Shown: positions 41,548 through 52,282, counted from the first letter of the stretch. The stretch is 64,000 bases of DNA from Anniella stebbinsi (GCA_029215795.1 JARDYH010000001.1:296118654-296182653); one strand, 5' to 3'. Numbers and translations are program-made. The notes: generated by a model from the letters alone, not told the origin.

Positions 41548-42665
41548 ACAGATGCAAAAAAAATCGTATAAGAATCGGTACTTCATATTTAGTAAAAAAT
41601 CGTATCAGAAAAATCAGAGGTCCATTGTATCAGATTGGATCTGATATGATATGAAAATCGGATGTCCGATTTTTTAATCGGATGCCATTTTGAATGATTT
41701 TCCTCATAGCCTAGTATTGTGTTATAAAAATGCCTATAACTTTTTTATTTTAAAAGATAGAAGCGTGAAACCTGGCCACATTGCAGATGGGTTAGAGTTA
41801 CTTCTGTGTGAGAAATTTCAGAAAGCTTGGTGCAGGCATTTTGTGGCTATGATTTTTTTTTTACTAATGAACCAGGAAAACCTATAACTTTTTTATTTTT
41901 AAAGATCCACACATGAAACTTTGCCACATTGCAGATGGTATGTTGAGACTCATGTGTGTGAAATTTCAGAAACATAGGTGCTTGCCTTTGCTGGCAATAA
42001 TTTTTTGAAAAATGGGTAGCAGTGGGGGAAAGACAGTTATGCCTTCAACTTTTTTTATTTTTAAAGATCCAACCATGAAACTTGGCCACATTAGAGATAC
42101 CACTTTGGTTGGCATGTGTGAGCAATTTCAGAAACATAGGTTCAAGCGTGTAGTGGCAAGGTAATTTGGGAGAAATGAGGAGAGAAACACATTTAACTTT
42201 TTTATTTTTAAAGATAGAAGCATGAATCTAGCCCACATGGCAGACAGGTTTGAGGTACTTATCTGTGAGAATTTTCAGAAAGATAGGTGCAGGCCTTTTG
42301 TGGCTATGATTTTTTTACTTTAAAAGTTCCAAAAGTTCCAAAACGGTGGGTTTGACAGCTGTCAAACCGCACCCCTCCCCCACCTTCTCCACCCTCTGTT
42401 AGCTGTCAAACCCACCGAATGTGCATGGCTGCCTGCACCTGCACAGTTGTCCAATGTTACATGTCTGGATTGTATCTTGAAAAATAAGAAAGTTACTAGC
42501 ACTTGTGGATTGCCTGGAAAATTGCAGTTTTAAAAATTCCTTGTGAGTAAACGCCTGCACCTATGTTTCTGTAATTTGGCACACATGAGTATCTTCGTGC
42601 CATCTGCAATGTGCCCAATTTTCATGCTTCTATCTTTAAAAATAAAAAAGTTAAATAAACTAACG
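41548..42665. mobile_element. hAT-like element carrying a tandem array
   Basis: The left end TAGAAATGTGCACAGATGC aligns with the complement of the right end of the element at 20872 (TAGGGGTATGCACGCC). A roughly 150-bp unit is repeated four times (from about 41730, 41880, 42040 and 42190). Each starts ATAACTTTTTTATTTT-AAAGAT or close to it and contains GGCCACATTGCAGATGG and GAAATTTCAGAAA. A fifth, inverted copy lies at about 42543-42655. The same module, once per arm, forms the arms of the element at 20872. No right terminus was found. Confidence 0.6.
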
Positions 42666-43260
42666 TGCTGCATTCAGGTGGTGGTGGAGGCCCTATGCCA
42701 TTGCCATTGGGGAAGAAAGAGTCTACTGCCAATCTAGTTGGCTTCTGCAGGATGCAAGATAACTGCATTTTGGTTTGCACAGTGGTTCAAAAGTGTAGAA
42801 TTGGGTAAATGCAAACCTGAGCAATTTTTTTTTACCATTCCTACCACAGGCAGAGGTAGAGCTTCTGTAGGGGGTGCCATCTTAGCCTTTGCCTCAGGCA
42901 GCAAAACGGACCAGCTGTCAGTCCAGGCAACATAACGTATCTCATCCTACTCTGTAAAGAGATGAGCAACATTAGGTTTATGCGGTCTCTCTATTGCAGA
43001 AACAGCCGTAATGTGGAGGGGATGGCCACCTAGGGGCTGGCTTGGTTCTAGGTGACCAAAATTTGCTGCCTAGGGCACGGCAATCACCGTGCTGATCATG
43101 ACTTAAGCAGGGAATTCTCACATCCTGGAGAGTAACAGCTTCCTTAAAAAGAAAATGGTGGTAAGGCTAAATCCAAGGAAGTTGATGATGCACCAGTGGA
43201 ATGCATTTTCCCCCACCATCCACTTGTTCCTCGGAGCTTCAGGATGGGTGCTGATGAATA
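42666..43260. other. Intergenic DNA with small repeat fragment
   Basis: GCATTTTGGTTTGCACAGTG near 42763 matches CATTTTGGTTTGCACACAAA near 41110, so part of this stretch is again hAT-derived. No gene is recognised. Confidence 0.4.
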
Positions 43261-43995
43261 GAATCTCCTTAAGAGTAGCGGCTCAAGTTTTAACTGTCCT
43301 AATCTAGTGGCATTAGAGATGGGACATTAGATAAAGCCCCCCTCTCCTGGGAACGGAAGCTGGCAAACTGGGACGCCTCTAGACTGCTTGATTGCATTAC
43401 TTAAATAAATCATGTGAGCACCTCGAATCAAATTGGTGGTATGATTTAAAGGCCTCATCGGAGCACAGGGTGTTGTCATTCCTTCTTAGTTGTTAGTTCC
43501 TTGTTATTAATTCTAATTATTATTGCCTCTCAACTGTCCAAGGACAGAAAGAGAAGTCCAAGGCCTTTCTATATTTTGTTGCTATGTAATGTGATATAAA
43601 ACAACTTTGGAACATCTCCCTGGGCGCATGCCACCAGAAGGAGAGTCCAAATCCTTCCCGTTGCAGCTGCTGTCCATTAAATCATGAACCTGCTGCAGCA
43701 ACCTCCTGCCAAATGGTGTCAGGACCCAGAAGAATGTGTTCATGTGACAACGAGAAAAAAAATCGCTCCAGAGAATGTGATTGCCACATAAGCAACTTCC
43801 GCTTTTTTCCCCCTCCTCTGGTCTAAGATGTTAACTGAAAAGCGAGCGAAGGAAAGAGATTTTCTTTGGATTATTCCTAGTGTTGCAATTGTCTTGCGGG
43901 AAGAGAGACAGAGAAAGGTTAGAACTGAAATGTAAATCCAAAAACCATTTGTGTAAAATTAGAAGACATCAGCATATTCTGTAACTGTTGAATTG
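43261..43995. promoter_or_regulatory. Candidate conserved noncoding element
   Basis: About 700 bp has no recognised repeat and contains TTAAATAAATCATGTGAGCA, CCTTGTTATTAATTCTAATT, ATGTAATGTGATATAAAAC and GGCGCATGCCACC. The mixed but non-repetitive composition suggests regulatory DNA. This is inference, and no coding frame stands out. Confidence 0.3.
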
Positions 43996-44239
43996 ATATG
44001 AATTAGCCATATAACCGGTTGGAGGATTTGAGTAGGAAGAAAAGTGAATTTGATGGCCCACGTGAATATTTTATTTTCATTTCCCAGTTAAAAGCCCCAG
44101 TAGTTCTCCATTTGGTTTTCACTTACATGTTAAAGGTGATGGGCAAAACAACCCACACCTTTGCCCACCCCTCCCCTCTGTCTCCTCCTGTGATCCCCAC
44201 AATGCAGCCTCCTCCACCCCTTCTCATGCATGCCCAAGA

Positions 44240-44515
44240 AGCAGGAGCTGCTCGAAGTGGGATGGGCGCTGCACCTTGCCTCCACGCCAGCTTACTTTAT
44301 TTCCCTTAGCAAGGACACATGCATCCGCATCACCAGTGCACTGCCTCTCTCTGAAAGGTCTTTCCACGCTGCGTGGATCCTGAAGGCAGAAAGACCTTAC
44401 AGAGAGAGGCAGTGCACTGGTGATGCGGATGCATGTGTCCACGCTAAGGAAAATAAAGTAAACCGGCTGGCCAGCAGGGTCAGGAGACAAGGCACAGCGC
44501 CCGCTTCATTCCTGT
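44240..44515. repeat. Large near-perfect palindrome
   Basis: The inner arms, of about 73 bp, run from CTTACTTTATTTCCCTTAGC to CTCTGAAAGGTCTTTC, and in complement from GAAAGACCTTACAGAGAGAG to AAAATAAAGTAAACC. They differ at only a few positions and are separated by about 20 bp (44367-44388). More diverged arms (GGGCGCTGCACCTTGCCTCC against GGAGACAAGGCACAGCGCCC) extend it to about 250 bp. It would form a very stable cruciform or hairpin RNA. Confidence 0.85.
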
Positions 44516-44689
44516 TAAGACCAGCCCAGGAAAGCCCGCCGATTGGAACAGTGGGGGTGGAAAGCAGAGGAGGTCCCCGAAGACATTAGAGTGTGCCAGA
44601 GCACACCAGGCACACCCCTTGTGCATGCCTATGATCCCTGCACATATGGGGTCCCAATCCACATGCCCTTCCCTTCTCCTGAGCAGTGA

Positions 44690-45030
44690 TCAGTTGGTTG
44701 ATTCCCAACTTTTGCACATTCCCCCCCTCCTGCCCTCCTAAAAGGTTGGAATGCCTTTTCTTTAGTTCTTACTGCCAGTAACTAAATGCATAGTTACTGG
44801 CAGTAAGTAGTTTCAACTGCAATATTTGGCCCCACCTTTTGCCTTTGGCCCCACCCCTTTTGGCCTTCAGCACCGCCCACCACTCCCTAGTGTTTCTCTG
44901 AAATTGAATTCCAACTCCCCTGTCATACAGGCACTTGCATATCACCCCTGAGCTCTTCATCACAAACCCCCTGTGTTGACAGTGAAGGTCTGATACCACA
45001 AGGTTCTTGACCCTGCGAAGGACTCTAATC
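44690..45030. repeat. Dispersed repeat Y, copy 1
   Basis: CCTAAAAGGTTGGAATGCC, TTACTGGCAGTAAG, TTTGGCCCCACC, TGCCTTTGGCCCCACCC and CACCGCCCACCA recur in order at 49850-50160. A perfect 17-bp inverted repeat with a 6-base loop (CTTACTGCCAGTAACTA) lies at 44768-44807. This is probably a DNA-transposon-derived repeat with undefined ends. Confidence 0.55.
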
Positions 45031-45404
45031 ATGCTCAGCTGTAGGTTGTTATGCTTCCTTCCTCATCAACATGAGAAGATTGGCGGTGGAGAGGGTGGGA
45101 GTAGAGCATGAGGACCTGTCTGCCCTCCACGGATACAAATTATGAATGCCTCAAGTGGGCTATAGAAAGACAAGTGTCTTCAACAGAGATCCTATCTTCC
45201 TCAATGTTTTTGCCAGGAGGCAATTAGTAATTCCTGCTTGGTCAGCTGCTACAACACCAACAGGTTTTGTGATAAAACTACTCTCATGTCAAATGGCTAA
45301 ACATACCTGAGTTTACATTTGCAAGGCCTCTACATATCACCGTCTTGCCTGTTGAAGGGTTCTTTGTAACTCAAAAGGTGCCTATTCTTTCAGCAAATAA
45401 GCTA
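45031..45404. other. Intergenic, apparently unique DNA
   Basis: No gene or transposon is recognised. Confidence 0.4.
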
Positions 45405-45622
45405 ATCAAGAGTGTTGGACTGGGATTCAGGAGATCCGGGTTCAAATTCCCACTCGGCCATGAAGCTCACTGGGTAGCTTTGGGCAACTCACTGACTCAC
45501 AGCCTAACCTACTTCACACGCTTGTTGTGAAGATAAAATGGAGAGGAGGAAGTTAATATACAGTGCCTTAGGTTCCTTGCAAGAGGAAAAAGGGTGGGAT
45601 AGAAATGTAATAAATAAATAAA
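45405..45622 (+). mobile_element. Sauria-type tRNA-derived SINE
   Basis: AGAGTGTTGGACTGGGATTC, GATCCGGGTTCAAATTCCCA (B-box-like GGTTCAAATTC), CTCGGCCATGAAGCTCACTG, TTTGGGCAACTCACTGACTC, CAGCCTAACCTACTTCACAC, GCTTGTTGTGAAGATAAAAT and a TAATAAATAAATAAA tail appear in the order of the Sauria SINE. This is the best evidence for a squamate genome. The A-box end is slightly truncated. Confidence 0.9.
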
Positions 45623-45689
45623 GCCTTTGTTTTCAGAATAAAACAACTTCAAGCCTCTTGAAAACACCTAGCTTTGGCTCTTTAGGACC

Positions 45690-46330
45690 TATACAGATTT
45701 CATCTTTCCATTCAAGGAAATGTCCTTGAAACCTGTGCATACAGAACAAAAACTGGCCGAATTTTCGAAGGAGATGGTGAACATTTCACTCCTGCTTTTC
45801 TTGAAGCCGATGAGCATTTTGGTTCCTAAATCCTCCTTCCAGGGAGAAAGGGTTGCACACCCAGTATTCATTGGAAACATCTGCATAGTAGCCGTGTCAA
45901 TCACCTTGTTGGCTCTTTCTTGTGAAAAACAAAATGTTATCAGCAAGGACTGTTTTCATGTAGATGAAAGGCAGGGGGACAAAGGGTGTTCTTCCACCCC
46001 CCTCCCGAAAACGGTTCGCTGGAGGAGCCCTGTTTCCCTAACTGATCAGCAGATTCCTTGCTTTTGTATTGATAAACCCGAGCCATTGCTCAGCCAGCCT
46101 AGGCCTTGTCATCCGTCTTGTCTAACAAGATGCTCGACTCATTCAAACTGCATGGGAGAATAACAGTGCTGCTCTGGCACAGACAACAAACAAAAGTAGA
46201 AGCCTTCCTCCCCCACCCCACCATGCAGCCGCCACCCTCAGTTCTTTGGAGAAGGGGCATCAATTATGAAGTCGCAGATTCCTCACATCTCCCACTTTGC
46301 TGGGACAATGGATGACAATTAAGAATGTCA
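45690..46330. other. Repeat-free block with open frame, unrecognised
   Basis: No transposon is visible. A 147-codon plus frame (45720-46163) and an 85-codon minus frame (45689-45946) overlap, and neither matches a family I know. Composition is balanced, and AAAATGTTATCAGCAAGGAC and similar strings look unique. It may be conserved noncoding DNA or an unrecognised exon. Confidence 0.3.
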
Positions 46331-46766
46331 CGATTCAACTAGGTATTTCCTACTTGCTTCATTTCCTGCATTCAGTGCACTGCCTCGGCGTTTATATGTC
46401 TTAGGAGGGCTGTTTCATGTTTGACATTTTTTCCTACATGCAGATAATTCAAGCAAGCTTCTGTGATTCTTATAGCACTTCATACTGCTTCATATGCTCC
46501 GAATCTATGAGGGCAGCTCCTAATATCCGGTCCCAGTCTATGGTAAATTGCTGCCCATGTTTTGTCCCTGGTTTTGTCTTTGGGGGATGCCTTGCTAAAT
46601 GTCGATACTATGAGTGGCTGGAGTTGTCATTCTTTAGGGTTCTCTTAAAACAGCATCTTGAAGTGAGACATTCAAGTGGAAATTTATGCAGTACATGCAG
46701 AATCAATGTCATACTGGCATTCCACTCCTACCAAGTTGCTAGCCTTATGCACCAGCTAAGTCACCT
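46331..46766. other. Intergenic, apparently unique DNA
   Basis: No gene or transposon is recognised. Confidence 0.35.
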
Positions 46767-46858
46767 TCCCCAAACTTGGGTCCCTAGATGTTGTTGGACT
46801 ACAACACCTGAGCCAGCATGGCCAATGGTCAGGAATGATGGGAGTTGTAGCCCAATGT
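46767..46858. mobile_element. hAT-like MITE (ACTCCC family)
   Basis: GATGTTGTTGGACTACAACA, CCAGCATGGCCAATGGTCAG and ATGATGGGAGTTGTAGCCCA form the inverted halves. The right end is truncated by, or fused to, the CCTGTTCAG element at 46863. Confidence 0.7.
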
Positions 46859-46862
46859 TGAT

Positions 46863-47047
46863 CCTGTTCAGATGACACGCTAAGCCATGGAGGTTAAGCA
46901 GTTTGAGCTAAACATTATGGCTTAGAGTGCCGTGTGAACCATTCCTAACCATGGTGGCTATATAATCAAGGTTTAAACATGCTCACTAACCATTTGCTGC
47001 AAAAGGGTTAGTGGCCTAACCATGGCTTAGTGTATTTTCTGAACAGG
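46863..47047. mobile_element. MITE with CCTGTTCAG inverted ends, copy 2
   Basis: CCTGTTCAGATGACACGCTA and its complement CTTAGTGTATTTTCTGAACAGG bound a body that is the reverse complement of the element at 27709 (TAAACATTATGGCTTAG, GTTTAAACATGCTCACTAAC). The insertions are independent and in opposite orientation. Confidence 0.8.
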
Positions 47048-47368
47048 CCTGATATCTGAGGCCCCAAGGTTAGAAAAGGCAAAGCTAACACTTCTACATG
47101 CTCTTCTTCAGAGCCAGCTCCACTTACCAAGTATTTCAGTAGTCGCACTCAAAGGTTACAAAAGCTTCAAAATCCTTCTCTCCAGATAATATACCATGGA
47201 CTTGTTATATGAGAAGTTCCAGTGTCGTTCCTTGAACTGCAATACAGGAAAAGAGAAGGAAAAAGGCCATAGATTTTGTTGATGCGTGCATGAAGCTACC
47301 ACATTTTGAATTAATGTTTTGATTGCTAAGCCAGTACCAAATACAATTTATTTCATTTATTTAAAGTA
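47048..47368. other. Intergenic, apparently unique DNA
   Basis: No gene or transposon is recognised. Confidence 0.35.
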
Positions 47369-47498
47369 GCTTTCCCCAACCTGGAACTTTCTAGATGGTT
47401 TGGACTACAGCTCCTATCAGCCCCAGCCAATATGGTCAATGGTCAGGTACGATGGGAATTGTTCAAAAAATCTGGAAGGCATCAAATTGGGGATGGCC
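47369..47498. mobile_element. hAT-like MITE (ACTCCC family)
   Basis: AGCTTTCCCCAACCTGGAAC and GGTTTGGACTACAGCTCC pair imperfectly with GATGGGAATTGTTCAAAAAA and CTGGAAGGCATCAAATTGGGG. Confidence 0.75.
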
Positions 47499-47589
47499 GA
47501 TTTAAGGCGCAATTCTATGCATGTTTAGACAGATCCTATACATACTTTTTTTAAAAAAAATCTTTCTAAGCATGCATAGGATTTCATCC

Positions 47590-47695
47590 TTAATGTATTT
47601 TTACCCCATGTTTCCTTTCTTCAAAGCTGCTTACAGCAAATAACAAAAACAACATTCATCAACACTGTAAAAATCAATTATTAAAGCAAAAATTA
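47590..47695 (-). mobile_element. LINE 3' tail, antisense
   Basis: TTTTTACCCCATGTTTCCTT, CAAAGCTGCTTACAGCAAAT and AACAACATTCATCAACACTG are the near-complement of the segment at 48700-48805. It looks like the 3' end of a LINE, and the family is uncertain. Confidence 0.55.
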
Positions 47696-48124
47696 CACTA
47701 AACCCAATGTGTCTGTATAATGAAATGCAACACATTCTCTGTTACTTCCTTGCATAGATTTCTAAATTGCAAGTGTGAGAACATATCATACAGAAAGGAA
47801 CATGCTCTCTTGAGTAGCTTTGCATCCCCCACTCTCTGCATTGGACAGGTGGGATGGAGACTGTGGGGGTGGGGGACAAAGAATGATCACCACAGCTGAG
47901 CAGCCACCAGAAGAGGATGGAGAGCTTGGGGATAAATGAGGAAGAATTGGTGGCCAATGAGGGTCATGTCTACATTATACCCACCCACCCCCACTGGGGC
48001 AAGTAGACGTGAGGATGAAATAGTTAATTCTTCCTATCACTGTATGTAAAGACTGTTCTGTCAATTGTTGTTTTACTGAAGTTACTTGGTTTGAAGCAAA
48101 TCAGAACAAATCAGAAATGACTAT
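47696..48124. other. Intergenic, apparently unique DNA
   Basis: No gene is recognised. A GTGGGGGTGGGGG run lies near 47862. Confidence 0.35.
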
Positions 48125-48479
48125 GGCCTCCTCCACACGAGACGTTTAATGAGCCTTGAAGGCTCATTATAAATTTGACCTCCACACCAGCGGAGCGCAA
48201 AACGGGCGTACAGGCGCGTTATCTCCCCGATAATGCGCATTTTCGAATGCGCGTTAAATAGCGACTTTTATTTTTCTCCGGCCGTTAAAACGCATTTTCG
48301 CCATGTGAACAAGCGATTATGCGCATTAACGTCTTCTAAAGCGCTTTTTGGACATCAATTAATGCGCTTCGCCGCCTCTCGCCGCCTCCCGTGCAGAGGG
48401 ATTAGGCGTAAATGCGCCTCCGCGAAAATGCGCATAATCCCCGAACCGGGCGCAAAAGCGCATCCTTGTGGAGGGGGCC
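48125..48479 (+). mobile_element. H355 Harbinger-like MITE, copy F
   Basis: At exactly 355 bp it begins GGCCTCCTCCACACGAGACG and ends CATCCTTGTGGAGGGGGCC. It shares the CCTCCACA terminal variant and the AATTAATGCGCTTCGCC centre with the copy at 32380. The 3-bp flanks are TAT and AAT, so the duplication has one mismatch. AATGACT occurs on both sides. CpGs are well preserved. Confidence 0.95.
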
Positions 48480-48699
48480 AATGACTGTGAGCTCTGTTTC
48501 AACACTCAAAGGGCACTTTAACATGTCATTAAATCACCCTCAGATTAGTCTTATGCCCCTGGGAGCAATTCCATCTTTAAACATAGGCCAGGTGGTGATC
48601 AGTGGTGGATGGATGGCCATCCCCAACCATGACAAGATGGCAGGCAGCAGGCCCAAAGTGGAGACTTTGAAGGATTTCCCATTTCTTCCTACATCTTAA
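48480..48699. other. Intergenic, apparently unique DNA
   Basis: No gene or transposon is recognised between H355 copy F and the LINE tail. Confidence 0.35.
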
Positions 48700-48805
48700 A
48701 AGATTTTAATAATTGCTTTTTAAAGTGTTGATGAATATTGTTTTTGTTATTTGCCATAAGCAGCTTTGAACAAAGGAAACATAGGGTAAAAAAAATATTT
48801 TAGAT
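48700..48805 (+). mobile_element. LINE 3' tail
   Basis: AAGTGTTGATGAATATTGTT, TTTGTTATTTGCCATAAGCA and GGAAACATAGGGTAAAAAAA mirror 47590-47695 in inverted orientation at roughly 85 percent identity by eye. Confidence 0.55.
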
Positions 48806-49578
48806 TGGCCTTCCTCAACTTGATGCCCCCCCCCCCAGATGTTTAGAAGAACAAGCTCAAGGCCCCTTGGGAACAAGACTTACAACACAATCTTCTACAT
48901 GCCATCTCAGAAGTTGCAGTGCTGTCAATGGGGCCTTTTACTGAGACTTGGGCAAAAGCCGGGATACAAAGAAATATCATCATCATCTCAGCTAAGTGGG
49001 TGTAGGAAAGCAGCAGGACAGTGCAATCCTATGCATGACTCCTTGGATGTAAACCCCATTGGGATCAATGGGCTTACTCCAAAGTGAGTAGGTATAGGAT
49101 TGCATCCTTACCTGGGATTAAGTCCCACTGAATTCAATAACGCTTCTGTGAAGACAGGTAGAGGATTGCACTGTTAAAATCTATGTACAGTTAGTATCTA
49201 AGTTATTACTATGTTAGAAGAAACAGAAGGAAAACATCTAATGAAAATAATATTTCATGAAACATATAAAGGGCTCAATAAAGCGAGCCATAAATCAGTC
49301 TCATGAAAGCAAAATAAAAAACAGCTTAATTTGTGACTGGCAGGGTCTTTTCTCATGAATACTTTTCAATGCATATTTCAAATATCTGATTATAGGTTGT
49401 GAAAGGCTACTACTTACAAAAGAAGACGATTAATGATAAGCACATTTTGACAATAGTACCAAATACCACAGTTATGGGGGGAAGGAGGCAACAGGCTCCC
49501 CTCGCTGGAGGTGCATGAGCAGAGACTGCCCAGCCATCTGTTGGGGATGCTCTAGCTAAGGGCTGCAGAACCTCTGGC
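48806..49578. other. Intergenic DNA with AAGTCC-type repeat
   Basis: An ACTCCC-type fragment (CTTCCTCAACTTGATGCC) starts near 48812 next to a C run. 49020-49170 holds an AAGTCC-type palindromic repeat (GCAATCCTATGCATGA, GAGTAGGTATAGGATTGCA). No gene is recognised. Confidence 0.45.
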
Positions 49579-49820
49579 TAGGCTGACCATATGAAAAGGA
49601 GGACAGGGCTCATGTAACTTTAACAGTTGTAGAGAAAAGGGAATTTCAGCCAGTGTCGTTTGTATGCAATTAATTCCTGGTGAAATTCCCTCTTCATCAC
49701 AACAGTTAAAGTTGTAGGGGCCCTGTCCTCTTTTGTATATGGTCACTCTAGTATAGTGCCTGCAACTTTAACTGTTGTGATGAAGAAGGAATTTCACCAA
49801 GTACAAATTGCATACAAATC
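49579..49820. mobile_element. hAT-like MITE (TAGGSTGACC family), copy 3, truncated
   Basis: TAGGCTGACCATATGAAAAG opens it. It matches the copies at 28288 and 62504 through CATACAAATC, then stops abruptly. The last roughly 75 bp and the right terminus are missing, replaced by the DNA leading into repeat Y. Confidence 0.9.
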
Positions 49821-49849
49821 CGGCCCACTTGAGGTCCCAATCTGGCCTT

Positions 49850-50160
49850 CCAGCATTCCCCAGAGGCCACGCCCCTTCTTCTGGCCCCTTCCTCTGGTCC
49901 CACCCCCTTTCCCCAGACTGCTGACAATTCAATTGTTTCCTAGCTTTTCCACGCATTTTGCCCCCATTCTAAAAGGTTGAAGTGCCTCTCTTAAAGCTTA
50001 GTTACTGGCAGTAAGAGCTTTAAACTAGAAAACGCTGGTATTTCTAGAATTTTGGCCCTACCCCATTTTGTCTTTGGCCCCACCCACCATGGGAATGCAG
50101 CCCCCGAGAGCTTCTCCCAAATGGAATTCGGCTCTCAGGCTGAAAGTGGTTCAACACCTC
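49850..50160. repeat. Dispersed repeat Y, copy 2
   Basis: TCTAAAAGGTTGAAGTGCC, TTAGTTACTGGCAGTAAG, TTTTGGCCCTACCCC, TGTCTTTGGCCCCACCC and AATGGAATTCGGCTCTC follow the order seen at 44690. It directly follows the truncated hAT copy, so the junction may mark an insertion or deletion. Confidence 0.55.
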
Positions 50161-50565
50161 TGCTCTAACTCTGTATTTCCTGCATCAGTCATGGGACTGG
50201 GGTGCATGAGACCCCTTCCCACTCTGTGTTTCTATCATTCTGCATCTGTTAGAGCTCTTTGCCTTATTGCTATTCTAGACTAACATGGCGGCCCTTATGG
50301 AATGGTATATGGACGCTAATCATTGTTGCCTAGTCAAAATGGCAAAGACAGATCGCACAGAAGTCTATGATGTGGCTTTGTCCTGTGGAGTTTATTGTGC
50401 GAAGCAGTGGCATTTTGAATTAGGGGACATGCATCCTACTCTGTGGAGCAGCCATCACCTTGCGGACTTTAACATCTCTTAAACCAGCCTTCCCCAGTCT
50501 GGTACCCTGGTTCCCACGCTGGCTAGGGAATGATGGGAGTTGCAGTCAAACACAGGTTGAGGAAG
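50161..50565. other. Intergenic DNA ending in ACTCCC fragment
   Basis: 50485-50565 is a shortened ACTCCC element (CCTTCCCCAGTCTGGTACCC, GAATGATGGGAGTTGCAGTC, GGTTGAGGAAGGCTG). The rest appears unique, with no gene recognised. Confidence 0.45.
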
Positions 50566-52279
50566 GCTGCCTTAAACGGACATTTGGCAACAGTCGCTGA
50601 GTATAATCTCTTGTTTTTATATCGCACCTGCTCTACAATCTTTAAATACACTGGATTCAACTGCTGAATTGCAGCCGGTACTGCAAATGGAGCCTAGAGT
50701 TATACTTAAATCCAGGCTGGGGGTGGGGGGAGAGATCTCAATGGCTTTTGCAGAAACTGTACTTTTCTTTCAGACTTGTCAGTGGTATTTTGTTGAGGAA
50801 AACATTTTGTCATGCATATCAGAGTTTCTTTTTAAGGGAGCCTAGAATTAGCCAGGAGGTCACAATCTAACAATCATAATGTTGACAGAAAATTGAAGAC
50901 AGTGTCCTCATCAATCAAACTGATAATGAGGTGGCAAATTGCAGTCTTACAGGAAAGTTACAAAGGCAATTACTTTAGCAGTTGTCAATAAAATGTCACA
51001 GGATTTTCCCCAAGGGTATTTGGAGATGGTTGTTGGAGGGGGGCGATGTGGCGACCTTTTTGTGAAACGTGAATGCGGATTCTTTTATTGATCACTAAAG
51101 AAGTTGCACAGACATGCTATTTCCCTAAACCATCTGACCATCCATTTCTTTATTCATGGCAAGCACAGATATCATAGGCATGCAATGATATTTATTTGTT
51201 TTTATTATTTATTTGATTTATACCCTGCCTTTCTACCAAAAAATGGCACTCATGATTCAACACATTCTTACCACCAATAAAAATTGTCTGTACATCCAAC
51301 AAACATCTTGCAACTGAAAAATGAAAGAAAGAATGAAACCATCGTCCTTTGGAAAGAACAAGGTTGCATGGATATAAGTGGCATGTTTATTTCATTCCTT
51401 GGTTGCGGACTAATCGTGGATGCAAAATGCATGCATGCGTTTTAGGGTAGTGCATGAAACATCTGGTGTAGCATTTCAAACACACAAGCAAATCCAAAAG
51501 ACTTATACATTATTATATTTACCAATAGACTCTTCTTTAGGGAATTTCCCACTCTATTACAAGAGCATGCCTCTATGCTTACCTTATACTGTTGAATGGT
51601 TTTGAATATTAGAGACTCAAAACACATTAGTAAAAATGGGGGATTTTTTAAAAAATGATGTAGTACCTTTTTGAGGGGCATTTTTTTTAAGATTTCAAAT
51701 ATAAAACAATAAGGCAGCCCACATCAAAGCTGCATCCTCCTAACACACATAAACACACCGCATTGACAGGGATAGAAAGAAAATTGCCACAATGCAATTG
51801 AACACCCACTCTCCACAGGACCATTAGCAGGATTGCAGCATGTAAAGAGTGTATGCCTATATCGCCCTAGGCAAGAAACCAGAGAAAAAAGGCACACAAA
51901 CACACACCAAGCAGGACTTAATGTATACAGAACACAGAGGCTAGACTCCACACAGTCTCTCTCCCTCCCCCCTCCTTTTTCTTTCTTTTTTTCCAGGGTT
52001 GCCACATGTGAATCACTCAAGATGTGGAACTGCATGACCAAACAAGAGAACCAAAGATGACAATGATTTGAATAAAATTTGCATGTGATCATTTATATGT
52101 GTAGATGCACATTTAGAAATAATTATTATAATTTCAATAGAAAAACACTACAGTACACCTCACTATAGTATGGAAGACCGTAACTAGGTACTAACTGTTG
52201 ATGAGCAACTGTTCTTATGGTTCTGTATCTTTAAACCAAAATTGGACAGGACATCCCTTCAAAGAGGACACATGGCCAC

Positions 52280-52282
<3 letters not shown>
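50566..52282. other. Intergenic DNA with candidate conserved block
   Basis: 50750-51050 is repeat-free and contains GAATTAGCCAGGAGGTCACA, CAATCAAACTGATAATGAGG and GCAATTACTTTAGCAG, reminiscent of conserved noncoding DNA. 51185-51280 resembles a LINE/SINE tail (TTATTTATTTGATTTATACCC-type string). A pyrimidine-rich run lies near 51957-51996. No gene is recognised. Confidence 0.35.

Noticed and set aside
41730..42310. Regularly repeated units resembling a CRISPR-like array
   Set aside because: The repeats are about 150 bp, AT-rich and directly adjacent with no short unique spacers, and lie within a vertebrate hAT-like element.
44230..44589. 119-codon plus frame and 88-codon minus frame
   Set aside because: They follow the large palindrome and read similar peptides from both strands because of the symmetry.
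45405..45470. tRNA-like sequence with a B box
   Set aside because: It is the head of a Sauria SINE. It lacks a full cloverleaf and has a LINE-type tail, so it is not a functional tRNA gene.
48233..48484. Similar short peptides (MRIFECALNSDFYF...) at 48233, 52860, 32626 and 55144
   Set aside because: The recurring peptide is the translation of H355 copies. The frame is not preserved in all copies and there is no known domain, so it is a product of a young noncoding repeat rather than a gene family.
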